A stretch of DNA of 64,000 nucleotides from Candidatus Gastranaerophilales bacterium (lineage in GTDB: Bacteria > Cyanobacteriota > Vampirovibrionia > Gastranaerophilales > Gastranaerophilaceae), in contig CALVEN010000005.1 of NCBI GenBank assembly GCA_944326585.1, forward strand, positions 1 to 64,000, in the 5' to 3' direction. The notes under the pieces are model-generated. The model was not told the DNA's origin, searched no databases, and was given only the letters and a program-made list of their open reading frames with translations. This document shows positions 54,874-63,667 of this stretch, one piece after another. Position 1 is the stretch's first letter, and every line of letters starts with the position of its first letter. The position numbers and the translations under genes are program-made.

Positions 54874-54905
54874 AAAAATAACCCTCATCTGAGGGTTATT
54901 TTTTA
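54874..54905 (+). terminator. Intrinsic terminator after rplT
   Basis: AAATAACCCTC / GAGGGTTATTT stem with an ATCT loop and a T tail. A/T runs on both sides make it potentially bidirectional. Confidence 0.85.
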
Positions 54906-55035
54906 TTTTGAAGAAATTTCCCGAAGCATTTCATTAACGGTTTTTTGTCGTCCTGTATCTTCCCTAAACCAAGGCACCTTATCTTGCGCACATAAATGAG
55001 TCCACCCGCAGCGAATAATCTTTTTATTTCTCCAC

Positions 55036-55635
55036 CTATCTAACTTTATTTTCTTCTCCGCGTATTAACCGCCCTATATTTTCTCTGTGTAAATAGATTA
55101 TATACAAAGCACCCAATGCACAATAACAAATATACGCAAGAGGTTCTTTAAAATACCACATCAAAAAAGGCGATATAAATAATGCAATTATGGAACCCAA
55201 AGAAACATATTTTGAAACATACGTTATAACAGCCCAAACAGCAGCAATAATTAAACCGACCTGCCAGTTAAGCGCCAGAATAGTTCCGACGCCTGATGCA
55301 ACGGATTTGCCGCCTGTGAATTTTAAAAATACAGATTTACTATGCCCTATAATAACAGCAACCGCCGCAAGTACGGGCAGCAAACCTATTGATACAAAAG
55401 ACGTTGCAAAAAGTTTAGTCAGCACAACCGGCAAAGCACCTTTTATTGCATCCAGAATCATAACGGTAAAAAACCATTTCTTACCCATGACACGTTTTAC
55501 ATTGGTGGCACCCGTGGATCCGGAACCGATTGTTCTGATATCCTGACCTGTAAATGCTTTAACTATTATATAGCCGGTTGGTATAGATCCAATTAAATAT
55601 GCCGCTAAAATTACGATTATAATTTCCACAATCAT
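55036..55635 (-). CDS. plsY: Glycerol-3-phosphate acyltransferase (PlsY)
   Basis: Transfers the acyl group of acyl-phosphate to glycerol 3-phosphate, making lysophosphatidic acid, the first membrane phospholipid step. 199 residues, about five membrane segments. The conserved loops GSIPTGYIIVKAFTG, IGSGSTGATNVKRVMG (motif 1/2 with Ser, Asn, Arg) and GHSKSVFLKFTGGKSVASG (motif 3) are all present. Stand-alone gene. Confidence 0.94.
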   Translation of the reverse strand: MIVEIIIVILAAYLIGSIPTGYIIVKAFTGQDIRTIGSGSTGATNVKRVMGKKWFFTVMILDAIKGALPVVLTKLFATSFVSIGLLPVLAAVAVIIGHSKSVFLKFTGGKSVASGVGTILALNWQVGLIIAAVWAVITYVSKYVSLGSIIALFISPFLMWYFKEPLAYICYCALGALYIIYLHRENIGRLIRGEENKVR

Positions 55636-55848
55636 CTCAACTTCCTTTTTTAAAGATAATTATAACATAAAATTAATATTATTAAACATTTTACATACTT
55701 TATATACATTTTGGATATGCAAAACGCGAAAAAACTTTTAAAAAAAACATTAATTACAAAACTTAATAATCACGCAAAAATTTTTATGTTTAAATATTAA
55801 TACTAAGGAGTTAGTATAAATAAAACTTTTCAGAAAGGACATAGGGTA

Positions 55849-58800
55849 ATGAAAAATTTAAGCAAGCGTAAATTGCTGGCAGCTGTACTCAGCGTAAGCT
55901 TTGTTATGCAGCAGTCTGCATTAATGAACGTAATGGCAACCGATATTACGGGCGTAACGGGTAACAACGGGATTTATAACATTAACCCGTCAGACATTAA
56001 AGGCGATACAGGCTTCAGACAATACGAAAACTTCAATCTGAGCCAGGGTGATATCGCAAACCTTATTTTTAAATACGGGGCAGAAAATGTTTCAAAATTC
56101 ATCAACCTTGTAGATAACCAGATTAATATCAACGGTATAGTCAATTCAATGAGAGATAATCAATTCTACAACGGTCATGCAATATTTATTTCACCGAACG
56201 GCATGGTTGTTGGCGCAAGCGGCGTTTTGAATGTCGGCGCATTATCAGTATTAACTCCGTCACAATCTGATTATCAAAGATATTTACGCGGCGGCTTTAA
56301 TGAAAACATTTCCTCACTTGAAAGAGGAACTTCCGATGTAAAAATTGAAGGCAAAGTATTAACTAACGGCGATATAAATATTATAGCAAGAGATGCAGCC
56401 GTAAATTCCAAAGGAGCTTTGATTGCAGGCATCAATAAAGGTCAGCTTATTACAACAAATAACGGCGCAGATATTCTTTTTAACTCATTAGTAAACACAA
56501 GCGACATAAAAACCGGTGACAAAATTGCTCTTGAAAACGGCAACATAATGATAAAAACAGATGTCCGCGACGGCGGTATTGATATTGCCGGTCTTGTAAA
56601 AAATAACGGCAAAGGCGATATTACCCTCTCAAACAACGGCACAAAAAACCTCAATGTTTCAGGGAAAATTGAAAACGCAAACGGTAACATTTCGCTTGTA
56701 AACAGACAATCAAATGTCGCAATCTCAGGCGACATGTCAAACTCCGGCGGCACACTTTCAGTTGTAAACAACAAAGGTCATTTACACTTAAAATCAACGG
56801 GAAGCATCACAAATAACGGTGAATTACGTCTGGTAAACCGCAACGGACAAACCTTAATGGTAAACGGTGATGTTTCAAATGACGGAAAAGTTCTTATCTC
56901 AAGCAACTCCGGCAAAGTTTCAATCGGCGGCAAGCTTGCAAACCAAAACGGGACTTTAACTGTTGTAAGCAACGGCTCCGGTCTTGAAGTTACAAAAGAT
57001 GCTCAAATTTCCAATAACGATGCAATTAAAATGGCAAACACCGGTAAAGACGGATTTACCATGAACGGTTCAATAAAAAACAGCGGTTCAACGGCTCTTA
57101 CAAACTGGTGGGGCAACTTTAAAATAGGCGGTTCTATACATAATTCAGAAGGCAAAATGAACCTGTCAAACGCTGATTCTCAAATGATAATAAGCAAAGA
57201 TGCAAGAATTACCAACAACGGCGATTTGCAAATTATCAACGCAGGTCAAAACGGCTTAACTATTGACGGCGGAGTAAAAAATTCCAGCACAACTAATATT
57301 CAAAGCGTAAAAGGCGATTTGAATATTAACGGCGACGTAATTAATTCAAAAGGTAAATTAACAATCCAAAACAGCGGCAACGCTCTCAATACCGGCAAAA
57401 ATTCAACAATTTCAAGCACTGCCAATACCGAAATTAAAAATTCCGGCAAAGGCGGTATGAACCTTAACGGAATGTATTTAGGCTCCGGCAATACCACAAT
57501 TGATAACCAAAACGGCGACTTGAATATCAACAACACCGTTGCACAAGTGGGCAACAAATTAGTTATCAAAAATTCCGGAAATGCTTTGAATATCAATAGC
57601 AGCATTAAAGGCACCAAAGATGACTACATCGGCTCAGTTATAAGCAACGGCGCAGATGTAACCATTTACAACACAGGTAAAGGCGGAACAAATATTAACG
57701 GTGTTATCTCAAAAAGCAGCGACGAAACCAAAAATATTTCAATCGTCAACAGAAACGGCGGCTTGAATATATTTGACGCTGACATTTTGAACACTAACGG
57801 CAACGTTTCAATTTCAAACAGCGGCACAGAAGCTTTGCAAATGGATGAAAATACCGTAATTGACAACAAAAACGGTAAATTAACCATCCTGAACGGTTCT
57901 GAAAAAGGCGCTCAAATTGATTCAAAAATTTCCAATAACGGAATTACCAATATCACAAACCTCAAAGGACATATTTCAACAAATGCCATTATTACAAATA
58001 AAAACGGCAAACTTGAAATTGTCAATAACGGTTCTGGTATGACAATTGATTCAGATGCCTATATTTCAAACAATTCCGATTTAAAAATTGCCAACACCGG
58101 GAATGAAGGCTTAGAAATCAAAGGAAACATTGAAAATAACGGTTCTACAGCGATTTCAAACTGGGCAGGCAAGTTCAGAATAAGCGGAAAAGTTGAAAAT
58201 TCAAACGGCAAAATGAATCTTACAAGTGCGCAGGATAGTACGGGACTTCACCTGACAAAAGAAGGTCAAATTCTTAACAACAATGACGAACTTCTTGTTC
58301 AAAATACAGGAAAAGGCGGTATCAAGCTTGACGGACAGGTTAAAAACAACAGCGCAACAACAATTTACAACACAAACGGAAACCTTGAAGTTAACGGTCT
58401 TGTACAAAATAAAGGCACTTTGATGATTACAAACAAAGGTCAAAACCTGACAGTCGGCACCGATGCAATCATTAAAAACAACGGCAAGACAACCATCAGA
58501 AATTCAGGAATAAGAGGAATGAATATCAATGGAACGATTGCCAATGAAGACGGTGCATTAAATATTGAAAACAATGCAGGTGCATTGAATATCGGCGAAG
58601 ATGCCTGGATTACAAACCGCAACGATGCTGTAAACGTTACCAATAACAGCGGTTATGCAATGAATATTAACGGTAACCTCTACAGCCTTGAAAGCGATAA
58701 TATAAACTTAACTAACAAACACGAAAACGGCGGTATAATTATCGGCAAAAACAGTTCAATCAAAACTGACGGTGACGTGAATATAACTAACGTCGGTAAA

Positions 58801-59664
58801 AAGGCAGTAAAAGTTCAAGGAGCTGTTGATGCAAATAATATTAACGTTGATAACAGTAATTCACACCTTGTGTTAGGTCATGCAGGAATGACAAAAGATT
58901 CCAAAGCAAACCTTACCGCCAAAAACAACGTTAATATTATCCAAAAAGACGGTTCAATCCTTAATGCCGGCACTAAAGAAACACAAATAAGAGCAGGCAA
59001 AGATTTGAATATAACCGTTGACAACGGCAAAATCGGCGTTGAAACAGGAACAAGCGGCGGCGGATACACTTACGGTCCTGACGGAACACAGGTTGACACC
59101 TCAAAATCAATCAATATTGATATTAAAGGCAAAATCAATGCCGCAACAAATGATACAAAAGGCACAGGCGGCGACTATGTAATCAATATGGCAAGCAAAG
59201 GTTCAAACATGAATGTTGACCACATCAAAGCTGACGGCAGAGTAATCCTTCTGACAGATTTGGATGAAAACGGTCTGACAGGCTCAATTCTCAACGCAAC
59301 TTCAAATCCTTTGAAAGCCAATATTGAAGCAAAAGGCTTGTCCTTAATTTCAAGCGGTACAATCGGTTCTGAAGATAAAGCCTTGACCGTAAACGACACA
59401 AATTACGCATACAAATCCGATTATGAAGCTTTAGGTGATATAAACCTGCAGGCTCTTGACGATCAATATTCAAAAGCTGATGTCAGATACATCATCACAA
59501 GAGACGGAAAAATCAAAGCTGAATTTACCGGAAACGCAAGAGTAAAAGACACTTATTCCGGCGCGGGCGTAATTGATGTTACCAACAGAACAGGCAATAT
59601 GAACCTTATAAATAACGGTTCGACGCCGAACACCGGTATAACCTATTTCAACTTCTTGAAATAA
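55849..59664 (+). CDS. Large secreted filamentous adhesin with TPS (FHA-type) N-terminal domain
   Basis: 1271 residues, monocistronic. Signal peptide KLLAAVLSVSFVMQQSALMN, cleavage near VMA-TD. A TPS secretion domain (~35-190) carries FRQYENFNLSQGDIANLIF, NQININGIVNS and FISPNGMVVGASGVLNVGAL, the NPNG/GxxLNV marks of filamentous-haemagglutinin and LktA-type exoproteins. The body is a right-handed beta-helix built of G/N-rich strands (e.g. NNGSTAISNWAGKF, NGKLTIQNSGNAL). Residues ~350-1050 contain two diverged 352-residue superrepeats. No outer-membrane beta-barrel is present, so a separate TpsB-type transporter is needed. None is in this window. Confidence 0.87.
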   Translation: MKNLSKRKLLAAVLSVSFVMQQSALMNVMATDITGVTGNNGIYNINPSDIKGDTGFRQYENFNLSQGDIANLIFKYGAENVSKFINLVDNQININGIVNSMRDNQFYNGHAIFISPNGMVVGASGVLNVGALSVLTPSQSDYQRYLRGGFNENISSLERGTSDVKIEGKVLTNGDINIIARDAAVNSKGALIAGINKGQLITTNNGADILFNSLVNTSDIKTGDKIALENGNIMIKTDVRDGGIDIAGLVKNNGKGDITLSNNGTKNLNVSGKIENANGNISLVNRQSNVAISGDMSNSGGTLSVVNNKGHLHLKSTGSITNNGELRLVNRNGQTLMVNGDVSNDGKVLISSNSGKVSIGGKLANQNGTLTVVSNGSGLEVTKDAQISNNDAIKMANTGKDGFTMNGSIKNSGSTALTNWWGNFKIGGSIHNSEGKMNLSNADSQMIISKDARITNNGDLQIINAGQNGLTIDGGVKNSSTTNIQSVKGDLNINGDVINSKGKLTIQNSGNALNTGKNSTISSTANTEIKNSGKGGMNLNGMYLGSGNTTIDNQNGDLNINNTVAQVGNKLVIKNSGNALNINSSIKGTKDDYIGSVISNGADVTIYNTGKGGTNINGVISKSSDETKNISIVNRNGGLNIFDADILNTNGNVSISNSGTEALQMDENTVIDNKNGKLTILNGSEKGAQIDSKISNNGITNITNLKGHISTNAIITNKNGKLEIVNNGSGMTIDSDAYISNNSDLKIANTGNEGLEIKGNIENNGSTAISNWAGKFRISGKVENSNGKMNLTSAQDSTGLHLTKEGQILNNNDELLVQNTGKGGIKLDGQVKNNSATTIYNTNGNLEVNGLVQNKGTLMITNKGQNLTVGTDAIIKNNGKTTIRNSGIRGMNINGTIANEDGALNIENNAGALNIGEDAWITNRNDAVNVTNNSGYAMNINGNLYSLESDNINLTNKHENGGIIIGKNSSIKTDGDVNITNVGKKAVKVQGAVDANNINVDNSNSHLVLGHAGMTKDSKANLTAKNNVNIIQKDGSILNAGTKETQIRAGKDLNITVDNGKIGVETGTSGGGYTYGPDGTQVDTSKSINIDIKGKINAATNDTKGTGGDYVINMASKGSNMNVDHIKADGRVILLTDLDENGLTGSILNATSNPLKANIEAKGLSLISSGTIGSEDKALTVNDTNYAYKSDYEALGDINLQALDDQYSKADVRYIITRDGKIKAEFTGNARVKDTYSGAGVIDVTNRTGNMNLINNGSTPNTGITYFNFLK

Positions 59665-59668
59665 AAAA

Positions 59669-59698
59669 TAAAAGGCTCTTGAAAAAGAGCCTTTTTTA
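59669..59698. terminator. Bidirectional intrinsic terminator
   Basis: AAAGGCTCTT / AAGAGCCTTT stem, GAAA loop, T-rich tail. It sits between the convergent adhesin and prepilin genes. Confidence 0.88.
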
Positions 59699-59705
59699 TT
59701 AAACT

Positions 59706-60563
59706 TTATTTGATATTGAAGGCTTCATTATACATTTCCTCAAACGACTGTCCGCCATCTTCAATAATTGAATTGCTTTGCCAATTACTTATACCGTTTT
59801 TAGAATTTCCTAATAATGAAAAAGAGAATATGTCGTATCCCCATTTGTTTGGTCCTTTATGCCCGTTTATATCGACAGCATACATTGGGATATTAAACAA
59901 ATACCTGTAATATTCTATAATATATGCTCCATCAGTCAAAATAAATACAGGGTACTCATTTTTTACCTGAGAATCAGTAAAATTTTCTGTGTACTTCTCA
60001 GCATCCGGATATTTTTCAAAATAAACTACATCCGCACCTCTGAAATTTTCAGGCAGACAACCCTGTTCATAGGCTTTATTTTTACAAATTTTTGTTGTTT
60101 TTAAAGTTTTTAAAAACAATTCTTCATGAAAATAGACACAATCAGAAAACTTACCGTTCAAATCAGCCGGAATAGGTTTACCTGTTTCAGCACAGATAGT
60201 TGAAGACACACACTTACCGCTTTCATCTTTTTCACAGGACGGCGTGCATTTACCTTTATAAGGATTACTGCCGTCCCAGTAATAGCATTGTATAGGACGA
60301 CCATTTAATGTTTGTATTCCTGCTACCGCCTGCCAGAAAGTGCTGTAGAATTTCTTGAATTGATTCTTTAATACCGCCTGCTGTATGTTTCTTGATATCG
60401 TCGGTATTGTTAACGCTGCCACAACGCCGATTATGCCGAGAGTTATCAAAACTTCCGCTAAAGTAAACGCGGCTTTTTTAATGTGAGTAGAGTGAGTTGC
60501 GTGAAAAGCGTATTTGCTGTGAACTTCGCCCACGGTTTTGTTTTTTGATTTATAATTCATCAT
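59706..60563 (-). CDS. Type IV prepilin-like protein (prepilin N-terminal signal)
   Basis: About 285 residues. The type IV pilin/pseudopilin signal is AAFTLAEVLITLGIIGVVAA (mature Phe1, Glu5) preceded by KK. Position -1 is Ala, not the usual Gly. The mature part has cysteine pairs and the tight CKNKAYEQGCLPENFRG segment, with aromatic C-terminal GQSFEEMYNEAF. The frame stays open for 68 more codons upstream, but that part is palindromic repeats (VILNLIQDL, SLNPSPLRGEG), so I place the start at the ATG pair 60563/60560. The leader is then a long 32 residues. No assembly genes are nearby. Pilin or pseudopilin role inferred. Confidence 0.82.
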   Translation of the reverse strand: MMNYKSKNKTVGEVHSKYAFHATHSTHIKKAAFTLAEVLITLGIIGVVAALTIPTISRNIQQAVLKNQFKKFYSTFWQAVAGIQTLNGRPIQCYYWDGSNPYKGKCTPSCEKDESGKCVSSTICAETGKPIPADLNGKFSDCVYFHEELFLKTLKTTKICKNKAYEQGCLPENFRGADVVYFEKYPDAEKYTENFTDSQVKNEYPVFILTDGAYIIEYYRYLFNIPMYAVDINGHKGPNKWGYDIFSFSLLGNSKNGISNWQSNSIIEDGGQSFEEMYNEAFNIK

Positions 60564-60636
60564 ATTAGAATTATAATTTGTATTTGCTTCTTTGTCAATT
60601 TCGTTATAGGTCTTGTAATGCCGACCTGCTACTTTT

Positions 60637-60674
60637 CCCTCGCCCCTTAGGGGAGAGGGATTAAGGGAGAGGGG
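60637..60674. repeat. CCCTCTCC-type palindromic element
   Basis: CCCTCGCCCC pairs with GGGGAGAGGG (9 of 10) around TTA, then AAGGGAGAGGGG repeats the right arm. Related to 35978-36025. Confidence 0.65.
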
Positions 60675-60689
60675 CTTCACTTTGTTCTT

Positions 60690-60716
60690 GAGATCCTGAA
60701 TCAAGTTCAGGATGAC
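60690..60716 (+). repeat. Palindromic dispersed element, 27-bp unit
   Basis: GAGATCCTGAA...TTCAGGATGAC, one base from the nrdJ and 63634 copies. On the minus strand it lies in the open upstream extension of the prepilin frame, as VILNLIQDL. Confidence 0.87.
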
Positions 60717-60778
60717 ATGGTAAGTCCCACCAATGTTCAGTGTGTTGTCCTGCCTCAGGCACTTCAAGATGACATGTT

Positions 60779-60839
60779 GTAGGTCGGGTTTACTAACCCG
60801 ACTGTTAATTTTTCTGTCGGCATAGTAATGCCGACCTAC
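60779..60839. repeat. TAGGTCGG palindromic element
   Basis: GTAGGTCGG at the left end and CCGACCTAC at the right. Inside are CGGGTT/AACCCG and GTCGGCAT/ATGCCGAC. A partial relative with ATGCCGACCTGC is near 60616-60630. Confidence 0.72.
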
Positions 60840-60937
60840 ATTTCTGTTGCCTCTTAGTGCCTTAGTGCCATAGTATCTTAGTATCTTTACTAAACCGATA
60901 CCGTCAAAACTCTTGTCCTGTCTACTTAGGAGAGTCG

Positions 60938-60946
60938 CCCCCCCCC
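60938..60946. repeat. Run of nine cytosines
   Basis: C9 in an otherwise A/T-rich intergenic stretch, 103 bp before the radical SAM gene. Confidence 0.85.
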
Positions 60947-61048
60947 GTTATTCAAACTAGTCATATCCTTGCTTTCTCCTTTTATGAACAAATTATAACA
61001 TAACAAAACGCAACGGGCAAATTTATTTTTTACAAGTTTTGAATAAAT

Positions 61049-62524
61049 ATGCAAATCCGAAATATCACACTTATACCGGAACAAAACAGGCATCAAACGG
61101 TTCTCAAATACTGTTCGTGCAAAAATTCCCTGCCATATGACAGTGTAAATTTTTCAGGCAAATCTGAGGATAATGAACAATATCTTAATGCGCAGAAATA
61201 TGCCAATAAAATGAAAGTTTTAAATTTTTTTATGGAAAAAAACTTTCAAGACTATAATCTTGAAAAATTAGAAGGCATCCAAAACGGTATAAAAATCTTT
61301 GAAGGGATGAATATAAAAGAAATCGCATTTTTATTTGAAAATTTACATACAATTGCAATAAAAAGAGGCTGTTCTAATCAATGCCTGCATTGCTATGCCG
61401 GTGCACTTCCGCCCGAAAAAGACCACGACAATTATATCAGCAGAATGCCGTATGAAACGTTTATTGAATTGACAAAAGGGATTGGGGAAATACGCGAAAG
61501 ATTAGGTATAAATCCCGCCAAATACAAAGGCGAACATTACACGGATCTTTATTATGATGCAGACTGCATGGAAATTTCATTATTTGATAAAGAAGGCAGA
61601 GAACACGATTTAACCGATTTGACAGATATATATTACAAAGCAACAAACTATCAATCAATATTTGACACTGCGGGCTGGAATCCTAAAAACTCAAAAATGC
61701 AAAAGCGTGCAGAAAAATATGTAAACTATTTTTTGTCTATGGATAATGAGGACAAATTCTTTCAAATCAACCTTTCAATAAGTCCTTTCAATCCGGCATA
61801 TGCAAGGGCATTGGAGCTTGGTTATAATCCCGTTAATTATTCAGCAACAACCTCTGTTGAAAATCAAAATTCTTATGACAAAGGTGAACAATTATACAAA
61901 ATATATATAAATCGGATTGCAAATATGCTATATACCTTTACGCCAATGCTCGGGGAAGACAATTTTAACATAATCGCAAGACCTGTTGAAAATTGGGAAA
62001 CAAACATGAAAAACTTTACAATCAACGACTACAAACTAATTAAAAAACACGTACTTGATACATTATATTTAAAATATCTTGACGATTTAAATACAGAACA
62101 AAAATACATACAGTTTCAATCGCAAATAAAAAACAATATAATGAGATATTCCGATTTAATGGATAATTACGATACCGACTTGATTCCTGCGGGCAGATTT
62201 AAAACGCTTTATTTAAAAAGAAATCCGGATATTAATGAAAAAGAACTTGAAAATAAATTTGAGGAAATTACGTATTACAAAAATTCCTTTGAAAATTTAA
62301 AAAAATATAAGAATTTTAAGAACACAAAAATGAAATATTTTAAAATAATTGACGCAAACGGCAGATTACACCTCTATGACGGTTTCAGATTTATTCCGAC
62401 GGAATTACAGTTGAATATTGAAACAAAAGACAAAATCACGCCGGCATTTTCACCGAAATCGGAAGATTTTATAATCACAAAAGAGATGATAAACAAAAAT
62501 TACGCCAAGAAAAAAAGCAGGTAA
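61049..62524 (+). CDS. Uncharacterised radical SAM protein
   Basis: 491 residues. GCSNQCLHCYAG gives Cys108, Cys112 and Cys115 in the C-x3-C-x2-C radical SAM motif, so it should bind a 4Fe-4S cluster and SAM. The N-terminal ~95 residues precede the motif and contain SVNFSGKSED (~30-39). The C-terminal half is Lys/Asn/Tyr-rich. No SPASM or twitch cysteine cluster is obvious. No short precursor peptide is visible next to it. The ATG at 61049 has no clear ribosome site. It is alone, with repeats upstream and a terminator at its stop. Substrate unknown. Confidence 0.82.
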   Translation: MQIRNITLIPEQNRHQTVLKYCSCKNSLPYDSVNFSGKSEDNEQYLNAQKYANKMKVLNFFMEKNFQDYNLEKLEGIQNGIKIFEGMNIKEIAFLFENLHTIAIKRGCSNQCLHCYAGALPPEKDHDNYISRMPYETFIELTKGIGEIRERLGINPAKYKGEHYTDLYYDADCMEISLFDKEGREHDLTDLTDIYYKATNYQSIFDTAGWNPKNSKMQKRAEKYVNYFLSMDNEDKFFQINLSISPFNPAYARALELGYNPVNYSATTSVENQNSYDKGEQLYKIYINRIANMLYTFTPMLGEDNFNIIARPVENWETNMKNFTINDYKLIKKHVLDTLYLKYLDDLNTEQKYIQFQSQIKNNIMRYSDLMDNYDTDLIPAGRFKTLYLKRNPDINEKELENKFEEITYYKNSFENLKKYKNFKNTKMKYFKIIDANGRLHLYDGFRFIPTELQLNIETKDKITPAFSPKSEDFIITKEMINKNYAKKKSR

Positions 62525-62543
62525 TAAATACCTGCTTTTTTTA
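62511..62543. terminator. Bidirectional intrinsic terminator
   Basis: AAAAAAGCAGGTA / TACCTGCTTTTTT stem, spanning the stop codon of the radical SAM gene, between convergent genes. Confidence 0.85.
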
Positions 62544-62557
62544 AATATGATATAAGC

Positions 62558-63559
62558 TTAAGCCATAGCTTTTTCAACGGCAACCGCAACAGCAACCGTA
62601 GCGCCTACCATCGGATTGTTACCCATACCGATAACGCCCATCATTTCAACGTGAGCAGGAACAGAAGATGAACCTGCAAACTGAGCATCACCGTGCATTC
62701 TTCCCATAGTATCAGTCATACCGTAAGAAGCAGGACCTGCCGCAACGTTATCAGGGTGAAGTGTACGGCCTGTACCGCCGCCTGATGCTACTGAAAAATA
62801 TTTTCTGCCGTTTTCCCAGCACCATTTTTTGTAAGTACCTGCAACAGGGTGTTGGAAACGAGTCGGGTTAGTTGAGTTACCTGTAATAGAAACATCAACT
62901 CCCTCTTTAATCATGATTGCAACACCTTCGTTAACGTCATCAGCGCCGTAGCATTTAACTTTAGCTCTTTCGCCGTCTGAGAACGGAATTTCTTTTTTAA
63001 CTTTCAATTCGCCGGTTTTATAATCATATTCGGTTTCAACAGCAGTAAAGCCGTTAATTCTTGCAATAATGTAAGCAGCGTCTTTACCAAGACCGTTCAA
63101 GATAACTCTTAAAGGTTCTTTTCTGACTTTATTAGCGTTTCTTGCAATACCGATAGCACCTTCAGCAGCAGCAAAAGATTCATGACCTGCCAAGAAGCAG
63201 AAACATTTTGTTTCTTCTCTTAAAAGCATAGCTGCCAGATTGCCGTGACCGATACCGACTTTTCTGCTGTCACCAACAGAACCGGGGACTGCAAATGCCT
63301 GCAAACCCAAACCGATTGCTTCTGCAGCTTCTGCAGCAGTTTTAATACCTTTTTTAATAGCGATAGCGCAGCCCAGAGTATATGCCCAGGAAGCGTTATC
63401 AAATGCGATAGGCTGAATGCCTTTTACAATAGCATCAACGTCGATGCCTTTAGATAAACATAAATCGCGGGCTTCTTCCAAAGATTTGAACCCGTATTCG
63501 GGCAAAACTTTTTTCAAAGTAGCTTCGCGTCTGTCTTGTCCTTCAAATTTAACTGTCAT
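62558..63559 (-). CDS. GGGtGRT-family protein
   Basis: 333 residues. The family-defining FSVASGGGTGRTLHPDN stretch is present (~275-291), along with AGPASYGMTDTMGRMHGDAQ, VPAHVEMMGVIGMGNNPMVG and CFCFLAGHESFAAAEGAIGI. This family is found in anaerobes and has no assigned activity. From memory, its gene usually sits beside a NifU-like iron-sulfur scaffold protein, and the partly visible neighbour fits that pairing. The glycine-rich loops suggest nucleotide or cofactor binding. The gene is on the minus strand and its start (63559) has a purine-rich AAGGGAAAA upstream. Confidence 0.85.
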   Translation of the reverse strand: MTVKFEGQDRREATLKKVLPEYGFKSLEEARDLCLSKGIDVDAIVKGIQPIAFDNASWAYTLGCAIAIKKGIKTAAEAAEAIGLGLQAFAVPGSVGDSRKVGIGHGNLAAMLLREETKCFCFLAGHESFAAAEGAIGIARNANKVRKEPLRVILNGLGKDAAYIIARINGFTAVETEYDYKTGELKVKKEIPFSDGERAKVKCYGADDVNEGVAIMIKEGVDVSITGNSTNPTRFQHPVAGTYKKWCWENGRKYFSVASGGGTGRTLHPDNVAAGPASYGMTDTMGRMHGDAQFAGSSSVPAHVEMMGVIGMGNNPMVGATVAVAVAVEKAMA

Positions 63560-63600
63560 ATATTTTTTCCCTTTATATTTTTTAAGTACTAAATCAAACT

Positions 63601-63660
63601 GTCATTCCGAGCTTGTTTCGGAATTGCCTTTTTGAGATCCTGAAACAAGTTCAGGATGAC
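63601..63660. repeat. Palindromic dispersed element, two-arm full copy
   Basis: 60 bp: left arm GTCATTCCGAGC...CGGAAT, short T-rich spacer, right arm GAGATCCTGAA...TTCAGGATGAC (27 bp, 63634-63660). It fills the gap between the GGGtGRT gene and its partner. Confidence 0.88.
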
Positions 63661-63667
63661 TAAAAGT

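Larger units (their letters stand above)
60564..61048. other. Repeat-dense intergenic stretch with a poly-C run
   Basis: 485 bp between divergent genes. It contains the CCCTCTCC-type palindrome, one 27-bp element, a TAGGTCGG palindrome pair, degenerate CTTAGT repeats (60855-60890) and a run of nine C. No gene is seen apart from the in-frame extension of the prepilin ORF, which is repeat-derived. Confidence 0.7.

Noticed and set aside
55717..55800. 27-codon ORF upstream of the adhesin (MQNAKKLLKKTL...)
   Set aside because: Very short, A/T-rich, only a weak ribosome site. It could be a leader peptide but there is no support.
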